Assembly (NCBI GenBank): GCA_017555745.1
Contig: JAFZFU010000024.1
Coordinates: 1 to 54,055 of the forward strand
Reading direction: 5' to 3'
DNA: 54,055 nucleotides
DNA from: Bacteroidales bacterium
GTDB lineage: Bacteria > Bacteroidota > Bacteroidia > Bacteroidales > P3
Shown here: piece by piece, positions 28,069 to 37,048 of the stretch
How positions within the stretch are numbered: the first letter of the stretch is position 1
Layout of the letters: every line of letters begins with the position of its first letter
The notes under the pieces: model-generated
What the model saw: only the letters and a program-made list of their open reading frames with translations
Told to the model about the DNA's origin: nothing
Databases searched by the model: none
Translations under genes and position numbers: made by a program

Positions 28069-28965
28069 ATGAAAAAGATAATAACACTATTATGCGCAGC
28101 GTTATGTGCCAACGTGCTTTGGGCACAAACAACATTTACTGTAGGCAATTTGATCTACACTGTAATTGACTTTAATTCGGTTAAAGTATCGGGGTGCTCC
28201 GATTCTGCCACCTCGCTAGTTATACCACCTACGGTAACAGATAACAATAGTATAACATACAATGTTACTTCCATTGAAAGTTACGCTTTTCTCTATAACA
28301 ATAGATTAAATTCTGTAACTTTACCTAATTCCATAACTTATATTGGAGAGTTTTCGTTTTATTGGTGTACTAATTTAGATTCTATTGTAATACCTAATTC
28401 GGTTACTACTATTGATGATTATGCTTTTTCTGGTTGTAGCAGTTTAAGGTCCCTTGTGATATCTAATTCTGTTACCACTATAGATGAATCTGCTTTTCAT
28501 GGTTGTACATCGTTATCTACTGTTACTATACCCAATTCGGTTACCACTATAGGCTTTTGGGCTTTTAGAGACGTAAAACATATTATTTACCATGGCACAG
28601 CCTCCGGTAGCCCATGGGGAGCATGGAATATGAATGGATTTGTTGAAAATGAATTTATATATAATGATAGTACAAAAACCACACTTATCGGATATATGGG
28701 AGACAATACAAATGTGGTTATTCCTAATGGTGTAATCACTATTGAAAGAGCCTTTTATAAAAATACCAATATCACTTCCGTAATTATTCCTAATTCGGTT
28801 ACTACTATCGGTAATAATACTTTCTATAGTTGCAGTAATTTAACATCTATAATTATTCCCAATTCAGTTACTTCTATAGGTGAATATACTTTTTATGGTA
28901 GTGGTTTAACATCTATAATTTTATCTGACTCACTTACTTCTATTGGCAAAAATGTTTTTTCATAA
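28069..28965 (+). CDS. N-terminal part of the BspA-like protein, up to the TAA
   Basis: 298 residues. The signal peptide ends in VLWAQ (about 20). A short N-terminal cap (TTFTVGNLIYTVIDF) precedes about eight LRR units of the form LxSVTLPNSITYIGEFSF. The first copy of the NVKHIIYHG-type module (here DVKHIIYHGTASGSPWG) interrupts them around residues 168-228. It ends SIGKNVFS at the TAA. If translated as it stands, the product would be secreted to the periplasm but lacks any T9SS tail. Confidence 0.6.
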   Translation: MKKIITLLCAALCANVLWAQTTFTVGNLIYTVIDFNSVKVSGCSDSATSLVIPPTVTDNNSITYNVTSIESYAFLYNNRLNSVTLPNSITYIGEFSFYWCTNLDSIVIPNSVTTIDDYAFSGCSSLRSLVISNSVTTIDESAFHGCTSLSTVTIPNSVTTIGFWAFRDVKHIIYHGTASGSPWGAWNMNGFVENEFIYNDSTKTTLIGYMGDNTNVVIPNGVITIERAFYKNTNITSVIIPNSVTTIGNNTFYSCSNLTSIIIPNSVTSIGEYTFYGSGLTSIILSDSLTSIGKNVFS

Positions 28966-30300
28966 TGTACCGAATTAGCATCAATAACTATACCCAATTC
29001 GGTTACTACTATCGGTAATAATGCTTTTTTTAAGTGTGAATCTTTATCTAATGTTACTATTCCCAATTCGGTTACTACTATCGGTGATAATGCTTTCCGT
29101 AGTTGCATAAATTTAACCACTGTAACTATTCCCAATTCAGTCACTACTATAAATAATGGTGTTTTTAGTAATTGCACATCGTTATCTTCTATTACTATAC
29201 CAAATTCAGTTACTTCGATAGGTAGTTCATCTTTTAGTTATTGTACATCTTTGTCTACTGTTACTATACCCGATTCAGTTACTTCGATAGGTAGTTCATC
29301 TTTTAGTTATTGTACATCTTTGTCTACTGTTACTATACCCGATTCGGTTACTTCGATAGGTAGTAATGCTTTTCAAAACGTAAAACATATTATTTACCAT
29401 GGCTCAGCCACCGGCAGCCCATGGGGAGCATTGAATATGAATAGATTTGTTGAAAATGAATTTATATATAGTGATAGTACAAAAGCCACACTTATTTGGT
29501 ATGAAGGGCATGATACCAATGTGGTTATTCCTAATGGTCCTACTTCTATTATTGGAGCCTTTACTCAAAATACTAATATAACATCTGTTATTATACCCAA
29601 TTCGGTTACCTCTATCGGCAGCTCTGCATTTCAAAATTGTACAAGTTTAACGTCCATCACCTTATCGGATTCGCTTAATTCAATAGGTAGTTCTGCGTTT
29701 AAAAAATGTACCGGTTTAACTTCCGTAACTATACCTAATTCGGTTACTTCGATAGGTAGCTCTGCGTTTGAAAATTGTACCGGTTTAACTTCTGCTACAA
29801 TCTCCAACTCGCTCGACTCTATAAATACTTCTTTGTTTAAATATTGTAATACCTTAAACTCTATTACTATACCCAATTCGGTTACTTTTATAGGCAGCTC
29901 TGCGTTTGAATATTGTACCAATTTAGAAACTATAATTAATTCCGATTCTCTTATCACTATAGACCAAAGAGCTTTTTATCTTTGTAATCGTTTGGATTCC
30001 ATAACACTTCCTAACACTCTCATTTCCATCGGCAGACTAACTTTTAACAATTGCACAAGCTTAGCTACTGTTAGAATTCCCGATTCGGTTACTTCGATAG
30101 GTAGTAATGCTTTTCAAAACGTAAAACATATTATTTACTATGGCTCAGCCACCGGCAGCCCATGGGGTGCACAGAAAATGAATGGTTTTGTAGAGGAGGG
30201 ATTTATATATAGCGATAGTACAAAAACTACACTTATCGGATATGAAGGACTCGATACCAATGTGGTTATTCCTAATGGTGTAACCGCTATTGTGGGAGCC
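28571..30300 (+). repeat. Three long dispersed copies of a ~180-bp module within the BspA-like gene
   Basis: Copies begin at about 28571, 29378 and 30119, each opening ACGTAAAACATATTATTTAC and encoding VKHIIYHG-A-GSPWGA through DTNVVIPNG. Copies 2 and 3 also share about 40 bases upstream, indicating recent duplication or gene conversion. Confidence 0.85.
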
Positions 30301-32205
30301 TTTTCTCAAGATACCAATATAACTTCCGTAATTATTCCCAATTCGGTTAGAACTATAGGCACTAGTGCTTTTATAAATTGTAGTAAATTAACATCTGTAA
30401 TTATTCCAAATTCAGTTGATACTATTGGAGATAAAGCCTTTGAAGGTTGTAGTGGCTTAACATCTATAACCATACCTAATTCGGTTACTTCGATAGGAAA
30501 TTCTACTTTCAGTGGTTGCAGTGGGGTAATTTCCATAACTATACCAGATTCGATTACTTCGATAGGAAATTCTACTTTTAGTGGTTGCAGTGGGTTAACT
30601 TCCATAACTATACCAGATTCGGTTACTTCGATAGGAAGTTCTGCTTTTAGTGGTTGTAGTGGATTAACTTCGATAACTATACCAAGTAAAGTCAGAGCAA
30701 TAAGTGATTACACATTTAATGGATGTAACAATCTGACTACTACAAATATCCCCGATTCGGTTAGAACTATTGGTACTTCAGCCTTTAATAATTGTCAGAG
30801 TTTGACTTCTATTACTATCCCTGATAAAGTTACTACTTTGGGAGAGTCTGCTTTTGAAAATACAGGTTTAACTTCCATATATATACCCCAATCGGTTACT
30901 TCTATTGGCCAAAAAGCATTCTATAATTGTTCAAATTTAACGTCTGTAACTTTTGAGGGATTACCTAATTCCGATTTAATTATTAATGTCGGTGCATATC
31001 TTTTTGGCTATTGCTCCAATTTGAGAGAAGTAATAGTTTTAGCTCACTACATTCTTTTGTACAACAATCCTTATTCTATTGTTGATGATTCTTTTAGTAA
31101 TATACCCGACAGTGTAGTACTAAAAGTACCTTGCTCTCGTTTAAGCAATTATGTAAATTCACCTACCTGGGGAACATTTTTTACTAATATTGTGGGCATG
31201 TGCGATAGTGTGGATACTACCATATACGATATTATATGTGCCGGCGAAACATATAACGACTATGGATTTATAGCCACCGGAGCCGGTACTTATTTTGATA
31301 CATTGCAAGCTGCCAATAATAGCGACAGCATTGTGATGCTAATACTTACCTTAAGCCAACCAAGCAGTGGAACAAATACTATCGAAGCTTGCGACAGCAT
31401 TACTTGGATAGATGGTATCACTTACACCGAAAGCACCGATAGTGCAATTTATACACTGACTAATGCAGCAGGTTGCGATAGTGTGGTAACCTTACACCTT
31501 ACCATAAAACATAGTTCCAATACAATAGACACCTACGAAGTGTGCGACAGCCTTACTTGGATAGATGGTATCACATATTACGAAACAACCAATACTCCTA
31601 CATATATTTATACTGCTGCCAATGGTTGCGACAGCATAATAACACTAAACCTTACCATAAACAGCTATCATATAACCGACACCGTTGTGGCTTGCGACAG
31701 CTACACTTGGATAGATGGTATCACTTACACCGAAAGCACCGATAGTCCTACACAAACTTATACTGCACTTAGTGGTTGCGACAGCATAATAACATTAAAC
31801 CTTACCATAAACCATTCGGTATACGACATAGTGGTCGATACTGCCATAAACGAATATGTATGGAACGACACTACCTACACCGAAAGCGGTATATATGAAT
31901 ATAGAGGCACAACAGCAGAAGGTTGCGACAGTGTAATAACCCTTATGCTTACCATACAAGAAGTAGGTATCGAGAGTGCAAATGCGTTAAGCAATCTTAC
32001 ATTCTACCCCAACCCCACAAGTGCTACTATCACCTTCAACCGCACGGATATTAAAAAGATAGAAGTATTAGATGCAGTAGGTAGAACCGCGGCAGTATAC
32101 GAAAACTCACATATAATAGACCTATCCAAACTAAGCAAAGGTCATTATACCATGCGTATAACCACGGCAGAAGGTGTGGCAGTTCGCAGGGTTGTGCGTA
32201 ACTAA
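28966..32205 (+). CDS. C-terminal part of the BspA-like protein, downstream of the TAA
   Basis: Open in the same frame from 28966. The only start that gene finders would choose is a TTG at 29251 inside a repeat unit, with no signal peptide, so independent expression is unlikely. It contains about 24 LRR units and two further NVKHIIYHG modules. An LRR-cap region follows (VVLKVPCSRLSNYVNSPTW), then four copies of a roughly 50-residue module (CDSxTWIDGITYTES ... GCDSIITLNLTI), then a type A sorting tail (LTFYPNPTSATITFN ... KGHYTMRITTAEG). The tail shows that the complete product was meant for T9SS export. Confidence 0.6.
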   Translation, partial: CTELASITIPNSVTTIGNNAFFKCESLSNVTIPNSVTTIGDNAFRSCINLTTVTIPNSVTTINNGVFSNCTSLSSITIPNSVTSIGSSSFSYCTSLSTVTIPDSVTSIGSSSFSYCTSLSTVTIPDSVTSIGSNAFQNVKHIIYHGSATGSPWGALNMNRFVENEFIYSDSTKATLIWYEGHDTNVVIPNGPTSIIGAFTQNTNITSVIIPNSVTSIGSSAFQNCTSLTSITLSDSLNSIGSSAFKKCTGLTSVTIPNSVTSIGSSAFENCTGLTSATISNSLDSINTSLFKYCNTLNSITIPNSVTFIGSSAFEYCTNLETIINSDSLITIDQRAFYLCNRLDSITLPNTLISIGRLTFNNCTSLATVRIPDSVTSIGSNAFQNVKHIIYYGSATGSPWGAQKMNGFVEEGFIYSDSTKTTLIGYEGLDTNVVIPNGVTAIVGAFSQDTNITSVIIPNSVRTIGTSAFINCSKLTSVIIPNSVDTIGDKAFEGCSGLTSITIPNSVTSIGNSTFSGCSGVISITIPDSITSIGNSTFSGCSGLTSITIPDSVTSIGSSAFSGCSGLTSITIPSKVRAISDYTFNGCNNLTTTNIPDSVRTIGTSAFNNCQSLTSITIPDKVTTLGESAFENTGLTSIYIPQSVTSIGQKAFYNCSNLTSVTFEGLPNSDLIINVGAYLFGYCSNLREVIVLAHYILLYNNPYSIVDDSFSNIPDSVVLKVPCSRLSNYVNSPTWGTFFTNIVGMCDSVDTTIYDIICAGETYNDYGFIATGAGTYFDTLQAANNSDSIVMLILTLSQPSSGTNTIEACDSITWIDGITYTESTDSAIYTLTNAAGCDSVVTLHLTIKHSSNTIDTYEVCDSLTWIDGITYYETTNTPTYIYTAANGCDSIITLNLTINSYHITDTVVACDSYTWIDGITYTESTDSPTQTYTALSGCDSIITLNLTINHSVYDIVVDTAINEYVWNDTTYTESGIYEYRGTTAEGCDSVITLMLTIQEVGIESANALSNLTFYPNPTSATITFNRTDIKKIEVLDAVGRTAAVYENSHIIDLSKLSKGHYTMRITTAEGVAVRRVVRN
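29221..29358 (+). repeat. Recent 69-bp tandem duplication
   Basis: Two adjacent 69-base units (29221-29289 and 29290-29358) encode the same 23-residue LRR (GSSSFSYCTSLSTVTIPDSV). They differ only at one base (GATTCAGTT against GATTCGGTT). This is a very recent expansion by one repeat unit. Confidence 0.92.
31384..31836 (+). repeat. Tandem module repeats (CDSxTWIDGITY) near the 3' end
   Basis: Three units of about 150 bases plus a fourth divergent one. Segments such as GCTTGCGACAGC...TGGATAGATGGTATCAC recur at 31387 and 31689 and encode CDSITWIDGITYTESTD. They lie between the LRR region and the sorting tail, and probably form a stalk. Confidence 0.8.
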
Positions 32206-32243
32206 TAATTAATCAGTAATTTATCTAATACATCTTATCACAC

Positions 32244-32281
32244 TATCCTATATATGTTACACCTATAACATATATAGGATA
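32244..32281 (+). terminator. Hairpin after the BspA-like gene, probable terminator
   Basis: TATCCTATATATGTT (32244-32258) pairs with AACATATATAGGATA (32267-32281), a perfect 15-bp stem. The T-tract after it is weak (AGTTGTTTA), so termination is likely but not certain. Confidence 0.6.
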
Positions 32282-32317
32282 AGTTGTTTAAGGTTTATAT
32301 GTTATTGGAATGCTGAT

Positions 32318-32405
32318 GTGGAGATGTGCCGTGGCAGAGGTTTTGCGGCATGACAGTTTATATTGATTATGGTTGGAGAGATTATTACCGACATCATTAA
32401 CACTG
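32318..32405. repeat. Array D: possible weak 22-bp periodic repeat
   Basis: Four 22-base units from 32318 carry GATG, CGGC, TATG and GACA at the column where array B has its core. Only two have ATG at columns 8-10 and overall identity is low. Listed because the phase and location match the other arrays. Confidence 0.3.
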
Positions 32406-32482
32406 ATTTTTTTTCATCACAAAACAATAAAAAAGCCTACTTCTTGTTATTGGAAGTGTAATTGTAAATATATAGAAGACTA

Positions 32483-33349
32483 ATGAGTATAAAAGAATTT
32501 TTCTACAAATTTCCACTTGTCAAACATCTGTTGCTAATGCTGGGTGTAAGTATTGTAATATTTATATGTATTTACTTTTTCTTGAAGGTGTATGGCCGTC
32601 ATGGCGAAGAGTTTTCGGTTCCCGAAATAGTGGGCAAAAACATCGAAGAATTAAACACCTTTCCACAAGCGTCGCAACTTAACTTTATAATTATCGACTC
32701 TATTTTTGTTCCCAACAGCAATGGTGGCATAATATTGAGTCAAGACCCTATAGCCCACCAGAAGGTAAAAGCGGGACGAAAAATATATCTTACAATATCG
32801 TCGTATCGACCCGAAAAGATACATGTTCCGGATATAGTGGACATGACCGTACGCCGAGCCATATCGGAACTGGAAGGTGCCGGACTGGAAGGCGGAAAGC
32901 TTACCTTTGTTGAAAGCGAGTTTAAGAATGCCGTATTGGAACAATACTATAAAGGTCGCCTGGTATCGGAAAACACCAAGGTTGAAAAGGGCTCGCAGAT
33001 AGACCTCACCATAGGCAAAGGCAATAGCGAAGAAGGCGCCACAACGGTGGCACCGTTTGTTTTGGGCAAGAGCCCCAAGGATGCACGCAAAAGCATATTG
33101 TCGTCGTCGCTAAACGTAGGCAAAGAACACTATCCCAAAGATGTGGACCCACGATATGTAAGAGTGGCCAAACAAAGCCCCAACTACAACGGTCGCACAC
33201 GTTTGCACTTCGGCACCGAGATAGAAATATGGTACGAGTCGGAAAACACCACCGATTTCAGCAAATTGGTGAAAGATTTTAAGGTGGACACCACCACTGT
33301 GGAGGACGAAGTGTTTGAAGACGAAAGCGAAAGCTTTTTCAGTTGGTAA
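32483..33349 (+). CDS. Membrane-anchored PASTA-domain protein
   Basis: 288 residues. A short cytoplasmic start is followed by one transmembrane helix (about 15-36, LLLMLGVSIVIFICIYFFL). Three PASTA repeats follow at about 42-106, 110-178 and 186-257. They are marked by VPEIVGKNIEEL, VPDIVDMTVRRAISELEGAG and APFVLGKSPKDARKSI. The C-terminus is acidic. PASTA modules bind peptidoglycan fragments in other bacteria, but no kinase or transpeptidase domain is attached here. The order PASTA protein, T9SS cargo, RluD-type synthase is common in Bacteroidota. The next gene follows after about 40 bases. Confidence 0.87.
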   Translation: MSIKEFFYKFPLVKHLLLMLGVSIVIFICIYFFLKVYGRHGEEFSVPEIVGKNIEELNTFPQASQLNFIIIDSIFVPNSNGGIILSQDPIAHQKVKAGRKIYLTISSYRPEKIHVPDIVDMTVRRAISELEGAGLEGGKLTFVESEFKNAVLEQYYKGRLVSENTKVEKGSQIDLTIGKGNSEEGATTVAPFVLGKSPKDARKSILSSSLNVGKEHYPKDVDPRYVRVAKQSPNYNGRTRLHFGTEIEIWYESENTTDFSKLVKDFKVDTTTVEDEVFEDESESFFSW

Positions 33350-33388
33350 GCATTGGTTTTAAAGGCAAAAATAATGTACACTGCTATT

Positions 33389-35332
33389 ATGAAAAAGAAT
33401 ATATTAGGCTTGTTGTTTGTATTTTGTGTGGGAGCGCTGTCGGCACAGGAAAGCTTGGTGGACCTATACAGCAACCCTGCCGTGGAACATCTGTATGCCA
33501 CCCGAAAGGATATGCATACAAAGGATGACGCCGTTCTTCAGCTGCCTTTCTTTGACGATTTTTCTAACTATTCGGGTTATCCCGATAATGCGTTGTGGAC
33601 CGACAGACATGCCTTTGTAAACAGCAGCTATGCAGTGTTTCCGCCCACGGTGGGCGTTGCCACATTGGATGCGCTGAACGATTCGGGACACCTGCACTAC
33701 TATGCAGACATATCGCAGTTTGGCGCCGACACACTTACATCGAGATGCATACGCCTCGACTCGCTGTTTGTGCCATACAAGAAAGCGGTAACGGTAGCCG
33801 ACTCTATATATATGAGTTTTTATTTTCAGCCCGGCGGCGGATATGGATATATGTGGGAACGAATAGGCAACGCTCCGGCTGTGGAAGACTCCATAATATT
33901 GGAATTTTATGACAACGGAAACGAGAGATGGAACATAGTGTGGGCATCGGCCGGCTTTGAACTGGACACCCTATATGCCAACACCGGATTGTTTTTCAAA
34001 TATGTGAATATATTGATAGACGACTCGGTATATTTTTCCGACAGATTCCGTTTTCGTTTCCGCAACTATTGTTCGCTGGACAACACCGCCAAACCCGGTT
34101 TGGCCGGAAACACCGACCAATGGAACATAGACTATGTATATATCAACAACGGCCGCAGCGCCGGCGACACCACAATAAGAGACGTGGCTTTTGTGATGCC
34201 CGCCAATTCGTTTTTGAGAAACTATCGTGCCATGCCATATAGGCAATACCGCGACAGCGATATGTTGCCGAACAGCAACCTGACCATAACCAATCTTTAT
34301 TCGAACGATTTGGAATGCAACTACAGCTATGTGGTAGAGGACAAAAACGGCAATGTGATAGAAACCTATAGCGGCGGACACGACAATATTTCGCCTTTTT
34401 TGCCGGAAGGCACCTACCAAACGGCGGCGGCACATGCCACCCCGCCCATCGATTTCAAATTTACAGTGGGCTCGAACAGTGCTGCCGAATTTGTAATAAA
34501 ACATATAATAAAGAACGGTATAACCGGCGACTTGCATCCCGAAAACGACACCATAGTGTTCAATCAGGTGTTTGACAACTACTATGCCTACGACGACGGC
34601 ACTCCCGAAAACGGCTACGGCATAACATCGACAAGCAGCAGGATATCCATTGCATACAAGTTTACGCTGAACACCACCGACACCCTTACGGCGATAGACA
34701 TGTTCTTTAACAAAACCATCAACGACGAAAACAGCGAGATACCATTCTATATAACCATATGGGACGACAACAACGGCGAACCCGGAAACGAGATGTACAA
34801 AAGTTCGCAGGCGCAATATCCTCAGTTTGGATCGCTAAACCAATATAAAAGATATGTGTTGGAACGAGGCGTAAGAGTGAATGGCACCATATATGTGGGT
34901 TTTGAGCAACGCTCTAAAAACTTTATAAACCTGGGGTTCGACCGCAACAACGACGCACGACAGTTTATATATTACAAAACGGGACTGGAATGGCAACAAA
35001 GCATACTGTTGGGAGCGCTGATGATACGCCCATACTTTGGAGTAAAAGCCACAGTGGGCATTGCCCATAACGAACACAACGGCCTTGGAGGCAACGCCAC
35101 AATATACCCCAATCCGGCCAAGAATATAATAAACATCGAAATAGAGAACAGCAATATAAACCCCGATGCACTGATGATATACATACACGACATGCATGGA
35201 AGATGTATCTATCAATCCAATTTTACAAACACAATAAACGTAGACCATTTGCCGCAGGGAGCATATATCATCCGCATTGCAGACGAGAAAAACAACAATT
35301 GGCATACAACGAAAATCATTATAAGTAAGTAA
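33389..35332 (+). CDS. Secreted protein with T9SS type A sorting tail
   Basis: 647 residues from ATG 33389, which yields the signal peptide MKKNILGLLFVFCVGALSAQ. Two earlier in-frame starts give an N-terminal extension before the basic region and are less likely. The mature part (LPFFDDFSNYSGYPDNALW, then long beta-rich segments) resembles the uncharacterised secreted proteins that follow PASTA genes in Bacteroidota. Residues about 400-560 (DDGTPENGYGITS ... AIDMFFNKTI ... YITIWDDN) look like a lectin- or jelly-roll-like domain. The final 80 residues are a type A tail (ATIYPNPAKNIINIEI ... GAYIIRIADE). No catalytic motif is recognised. The stop codon is one base before the rluD start, so translation is coupled. 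Confidence 0.82.
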   Translation: MKKNILGLLFVFCVGALSAQESLVDLYSNPAVEHLYATRKDMHTKDDAVLQLPFFDDFSNYSGYPDNALWTDRHAFVNSSYAVFPPTVGVATLDALNDSGHLHYYADISQFGADTLTSRCIRLDSLFVPYKKAVTVADSIYMSFYFQPGGGYGYMWERIGNAPAVEDSIILEFYDNGNERWNIVWASAGFELDTLYANTGLFFKYVNILIDDSVYFSDRFRFRFRNYCSLDNTAKPGLAGNTDQWNIDYVYINNGRSAGDTTIRDVAFVMPANSFLRNYRAMPYRQYRDSDMLPNSNLTITNLYSNDLECNYSYVVEDKNGNVIETYSGGHDNISPFLPEGTYQTAAAHATPPIDFKFTVGSNSAAEFVIKHIIKNGITGDLHPENDTIVFNQVFDNYYAYDDGTPENGYGITSTSSRISIAYKFTLNTTDTLTAIDMFFNKTINDENSEIPFYITIWDDNNGEPGNEMYKSSQAQYPQFGSLNQYKRYVLERGVRVNGTIYVGFEQRSKNFINLGFDRNNDARQFIYYKTGLEWQQSILLGALMIRPYFGVKATVGIAHNEHNGLGGNATIYPNPAKNIINIEIENSNINPDALMIYIHDMHGRCIYQSNFTNTINVDHLPQGAYIIRIADEKNNNWHTTKIIISK

Positions 35333-35333
35333 T

Positions 35334-36386
35334 ATGATAGACGAAACACTACAAGAACTCGACGAGAGACACGAAGAAGGCGAAATGTACGAAAATTATC
35401 GTGTGGTGGTAGACAAAGGACAGAGTTTGCTACGCATAGATAAATTTTTAATGTCGCGTATCGAAGGTGCATCGAGAAACAAGATACAAAATGCCGCCAA
35501 AGCAGATTGTATATTGGTAAATAACAAGCCCACAAAACCGAGTTACAAGGTAAAGCCCGGCGATGTGATAAGTGTGCTGTTGCCCGAACCGCCACGCGAA
35601 ATAGAAATAATACCGCAAGACATACCTTTGAATATAGTATACGAAGATGGCGACGTTATAGTTGTAAACAAACAACCCAACCTGGTGGTGCATCCGGGCT
35701 ATGGCAACTATACGGGCACGCTGCTTAACGCTCTTACATTCCATTTTCAAGGACAAACCAACGCCGACGGCAGTCCGGTAATACCATATTTGGTACACCG
35801 AATAGATAAAAACACTTCGGGGTTGATACTTATAGCCAAAAACGAAATGGCACAAACCTACCTTGCCAAACAGTTTTTTGAACACACCATAGAACGAAAA
35901 TACAACGCATTGGTATGGGGCGACTTTGCCGAAGACAATGGAACAATAATAGGAAACTTGGGGCGTTCGCCAAAAGATCGCAAGATAATGACCGTATTTC
36001 CAGACGGCGACCAAGGCAAACATGCCGTTACGCATTGGAACGTGGTGGAACGTTTTGGATATGTATCGTTGGTGGAATGTGTATTGGAAACAGGTCGTAC
36101 ACACCAAATACGTGCACATATGAGATATATAGGCCACCCGCTGTTTAACGACGACACATACGGCGGCGACATAATATTGAAAGGTACCACATTTTCGAAA
36201 TACAAGCAGTTTGTAAACAATTGTTTCGAACTGTTGCCACGCCAGGCTCTGCATGCCAAAGTGTTGGGATTTGTACACCCCACCACCAAAAAGGCATTAC
36301 ATTTCGAATCGGATTTGCCTGAAGATATGGAAACGGTATTGCAAAAATGGAGAAAATACGTAATCCACAAAAACGACAACGAATAG
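35334..36386 (+). CDS. rluD: RluD-type 23S rRNA pseudouridine synthase
   Basis: 350 residues. A short acidic extension precedes an S4 RNA-binding domain (about 25-90, LLRIDKFLMSRIEG and KPGDVISV). The catalytic domain contains HRIDKNTSG at 155-163 with the catalytic Asp158 (classical form HRLDKDTSG). GRTHQIRAHMRYIGHPL is the second family signature. It isomerises uridines in helix 69 of 23S rRNA if a true RluD; other RluA-family targets are possible. It starts one base after the preceding stop and ends at a terminator shared with maf. Confidence 0.9.
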   Translation: MIDETLQELDERHEEGEMYENYRVVVDKGQSLLRIDKFLMSRIEGASRNKIQNAAKADCILVNNKPTKPSYKVKPGDVISVLLPEPPREIEIIPQDIPLNIVYEDGDVIVVNKQPNLVVHPGYGNYTGTLLNALTFHFQGQTNADGSPVIPYLVHRIDKNTSGLILIAKNEMAQTYLAKQFFEHTIERKYNALVWGDFAEDNGTIIGNLGRSPKDRKIMTVFPDGDQGKHAVTHWNVVERFGYVSLVECVLETGRTHQIRAHMRYIGHPLFNDDTYGGDIILKGTTFSKYKQFVNNCFELLPRQALHAKVLGFVHPTTKKALHFESDLPEDMETVLQKWRKYVIHKNDNE

Positions 36387-36395
36387 ATACAAAAA

Positions 36396-36440
36396 TAAAA
36401 TACCACGGAAACGATGAATCATTTTCGTGGTATTTTGTTT
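36396..36440. terminator. Bidirectional terminator between rluD and maf
   Basis: AAAATACCACG (36396-36406) pairs with CGTGGTATTTT (36425-36435) and is followed by TGTTTTTATC on the plus strand. The A-rich left flank serves the minus strand. Confidence 0.82.
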
Positions 36441-37031
36441 TTATCTCTGCTTTACAAAGTCTACTATTTCCTTATAAATCCTCGCCACCGGCAACCCCAT
36501 TACATTGTAAAAGTCGCCCTCGATACGCTCTACGGCCACCATGCCTATCCATTCCTGTATGCCATAGGAGCCGGCTTTGTCCATATATTCGTAATTGTCG
36601 AGGTAGTAGTTAATCTCATGGTCCGATATGTTTTTAAAACAAACATCCGTAGCCTCGGTAAACACCCTGCTCCCCCACTCTGCACGCAAACATACACCGG
36701 TATACACCTGATGACGTTTGCCCGAAAGGGCAGATAATATAGAATAGGCCTCCTCCCTCGACGAGGGCTTTCCAAGCACCTTATCATCCAACACCACCAA
36801 TGTGTCGGCAGTAAGGAGTATATGGCTGTCGGCTATCGGTACAGAATAAGCCATCGATTTACGTCGGGCCAATATGCCGGGTATATCGCTTGGCAACACA
36901 TCAGCATCGATATCTTCGTCGGCATCGATGGAAACCACCTCCACATCAAAGCCCAATTTAGATATAAGCTGTTGTCGGCGCGGCGACTTTGATGCCAACA
37001 GCAATGTGTATCCTTTCAGCAAGTCTGTCAT
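36441..37031 (-). CDS. maf: Maf-like nucleotide pyrophosphatase
   Basis: 196 residues, full length. The N-terminus LLASKSPRRQQLIS is the Maf phosphate-binding signature (SxRR). LTADTLVVLDDKVLGKP carries the catalytic Asp and the conserved Lys. HQVYTGVCL and AGSYGIQ complete the pattern (dTTP/UTP pyrophosphatase subgroup YhdE). It hydrolyses non-canonical or excess nucleoside triphosphates. It lies 17 bases after the MORN-like gene on the same strand and is probably last in a DUF4270, MORN-like, maf unit. Confidence 0.92.
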   Translation of the reverse strand: MTDLLKGYTLLLASKSPRRQQLISKLGFDVEVVSIDADEDIDADVLPSDIPGILARRKSMAYSVPIADSHILLTADTLVVLDDKVLGKPSSREEAYSILSALSGKRHQVYTGVCLRAEWGSRVFTEATDVCFKNISDHEINYYLDNYEYMDKAGSYGIQEWIGMVAVERIEGDFYNVMGLPVARIYKEIVDFVKQR

Positions 37032-37048
37032 CGAACAATGAATAACGA

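Larger units (their letters stand above)
28069..32205 (+). pseudogene. BspA-like leucine-rich-repeat T9SS cargo, interrupted by one in-frame TAA
   Basis: One reading frame runs from ATG 28069 to TAA 32203-32205 (1379 codons) and is broken only by TAA at 28963-28965. The codons after it continue the same repeat in the same frame (CTELASITIPNSVTTIG and so on), so this is a point nonsense change, not a frameshift. Repeat neighbours have FSYC or FSNC at this place, and TAT to TAA would explain it. The intact protein would have a signal peptide, more than 30 treponemal/BspA-type LRR units of about 23 residues (IPNSVTSIGSSAF), a Cys-containing tandem module (CDSITWIDGITY) and a type A T9SS tail. 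BspA-type proteins are surface adhesins. Alternatives to decay are sequencing error, strain polymorphism, or readthrough. Confidence 0.75.

Noticed and set aside
28963..28965. Frameshift or programmed recoding as the cause of the BspA-like interruption
   Set aside because: Frame is identical on both sides and no slippery site or recoding structure is evident; a point nonsense change is simpler.
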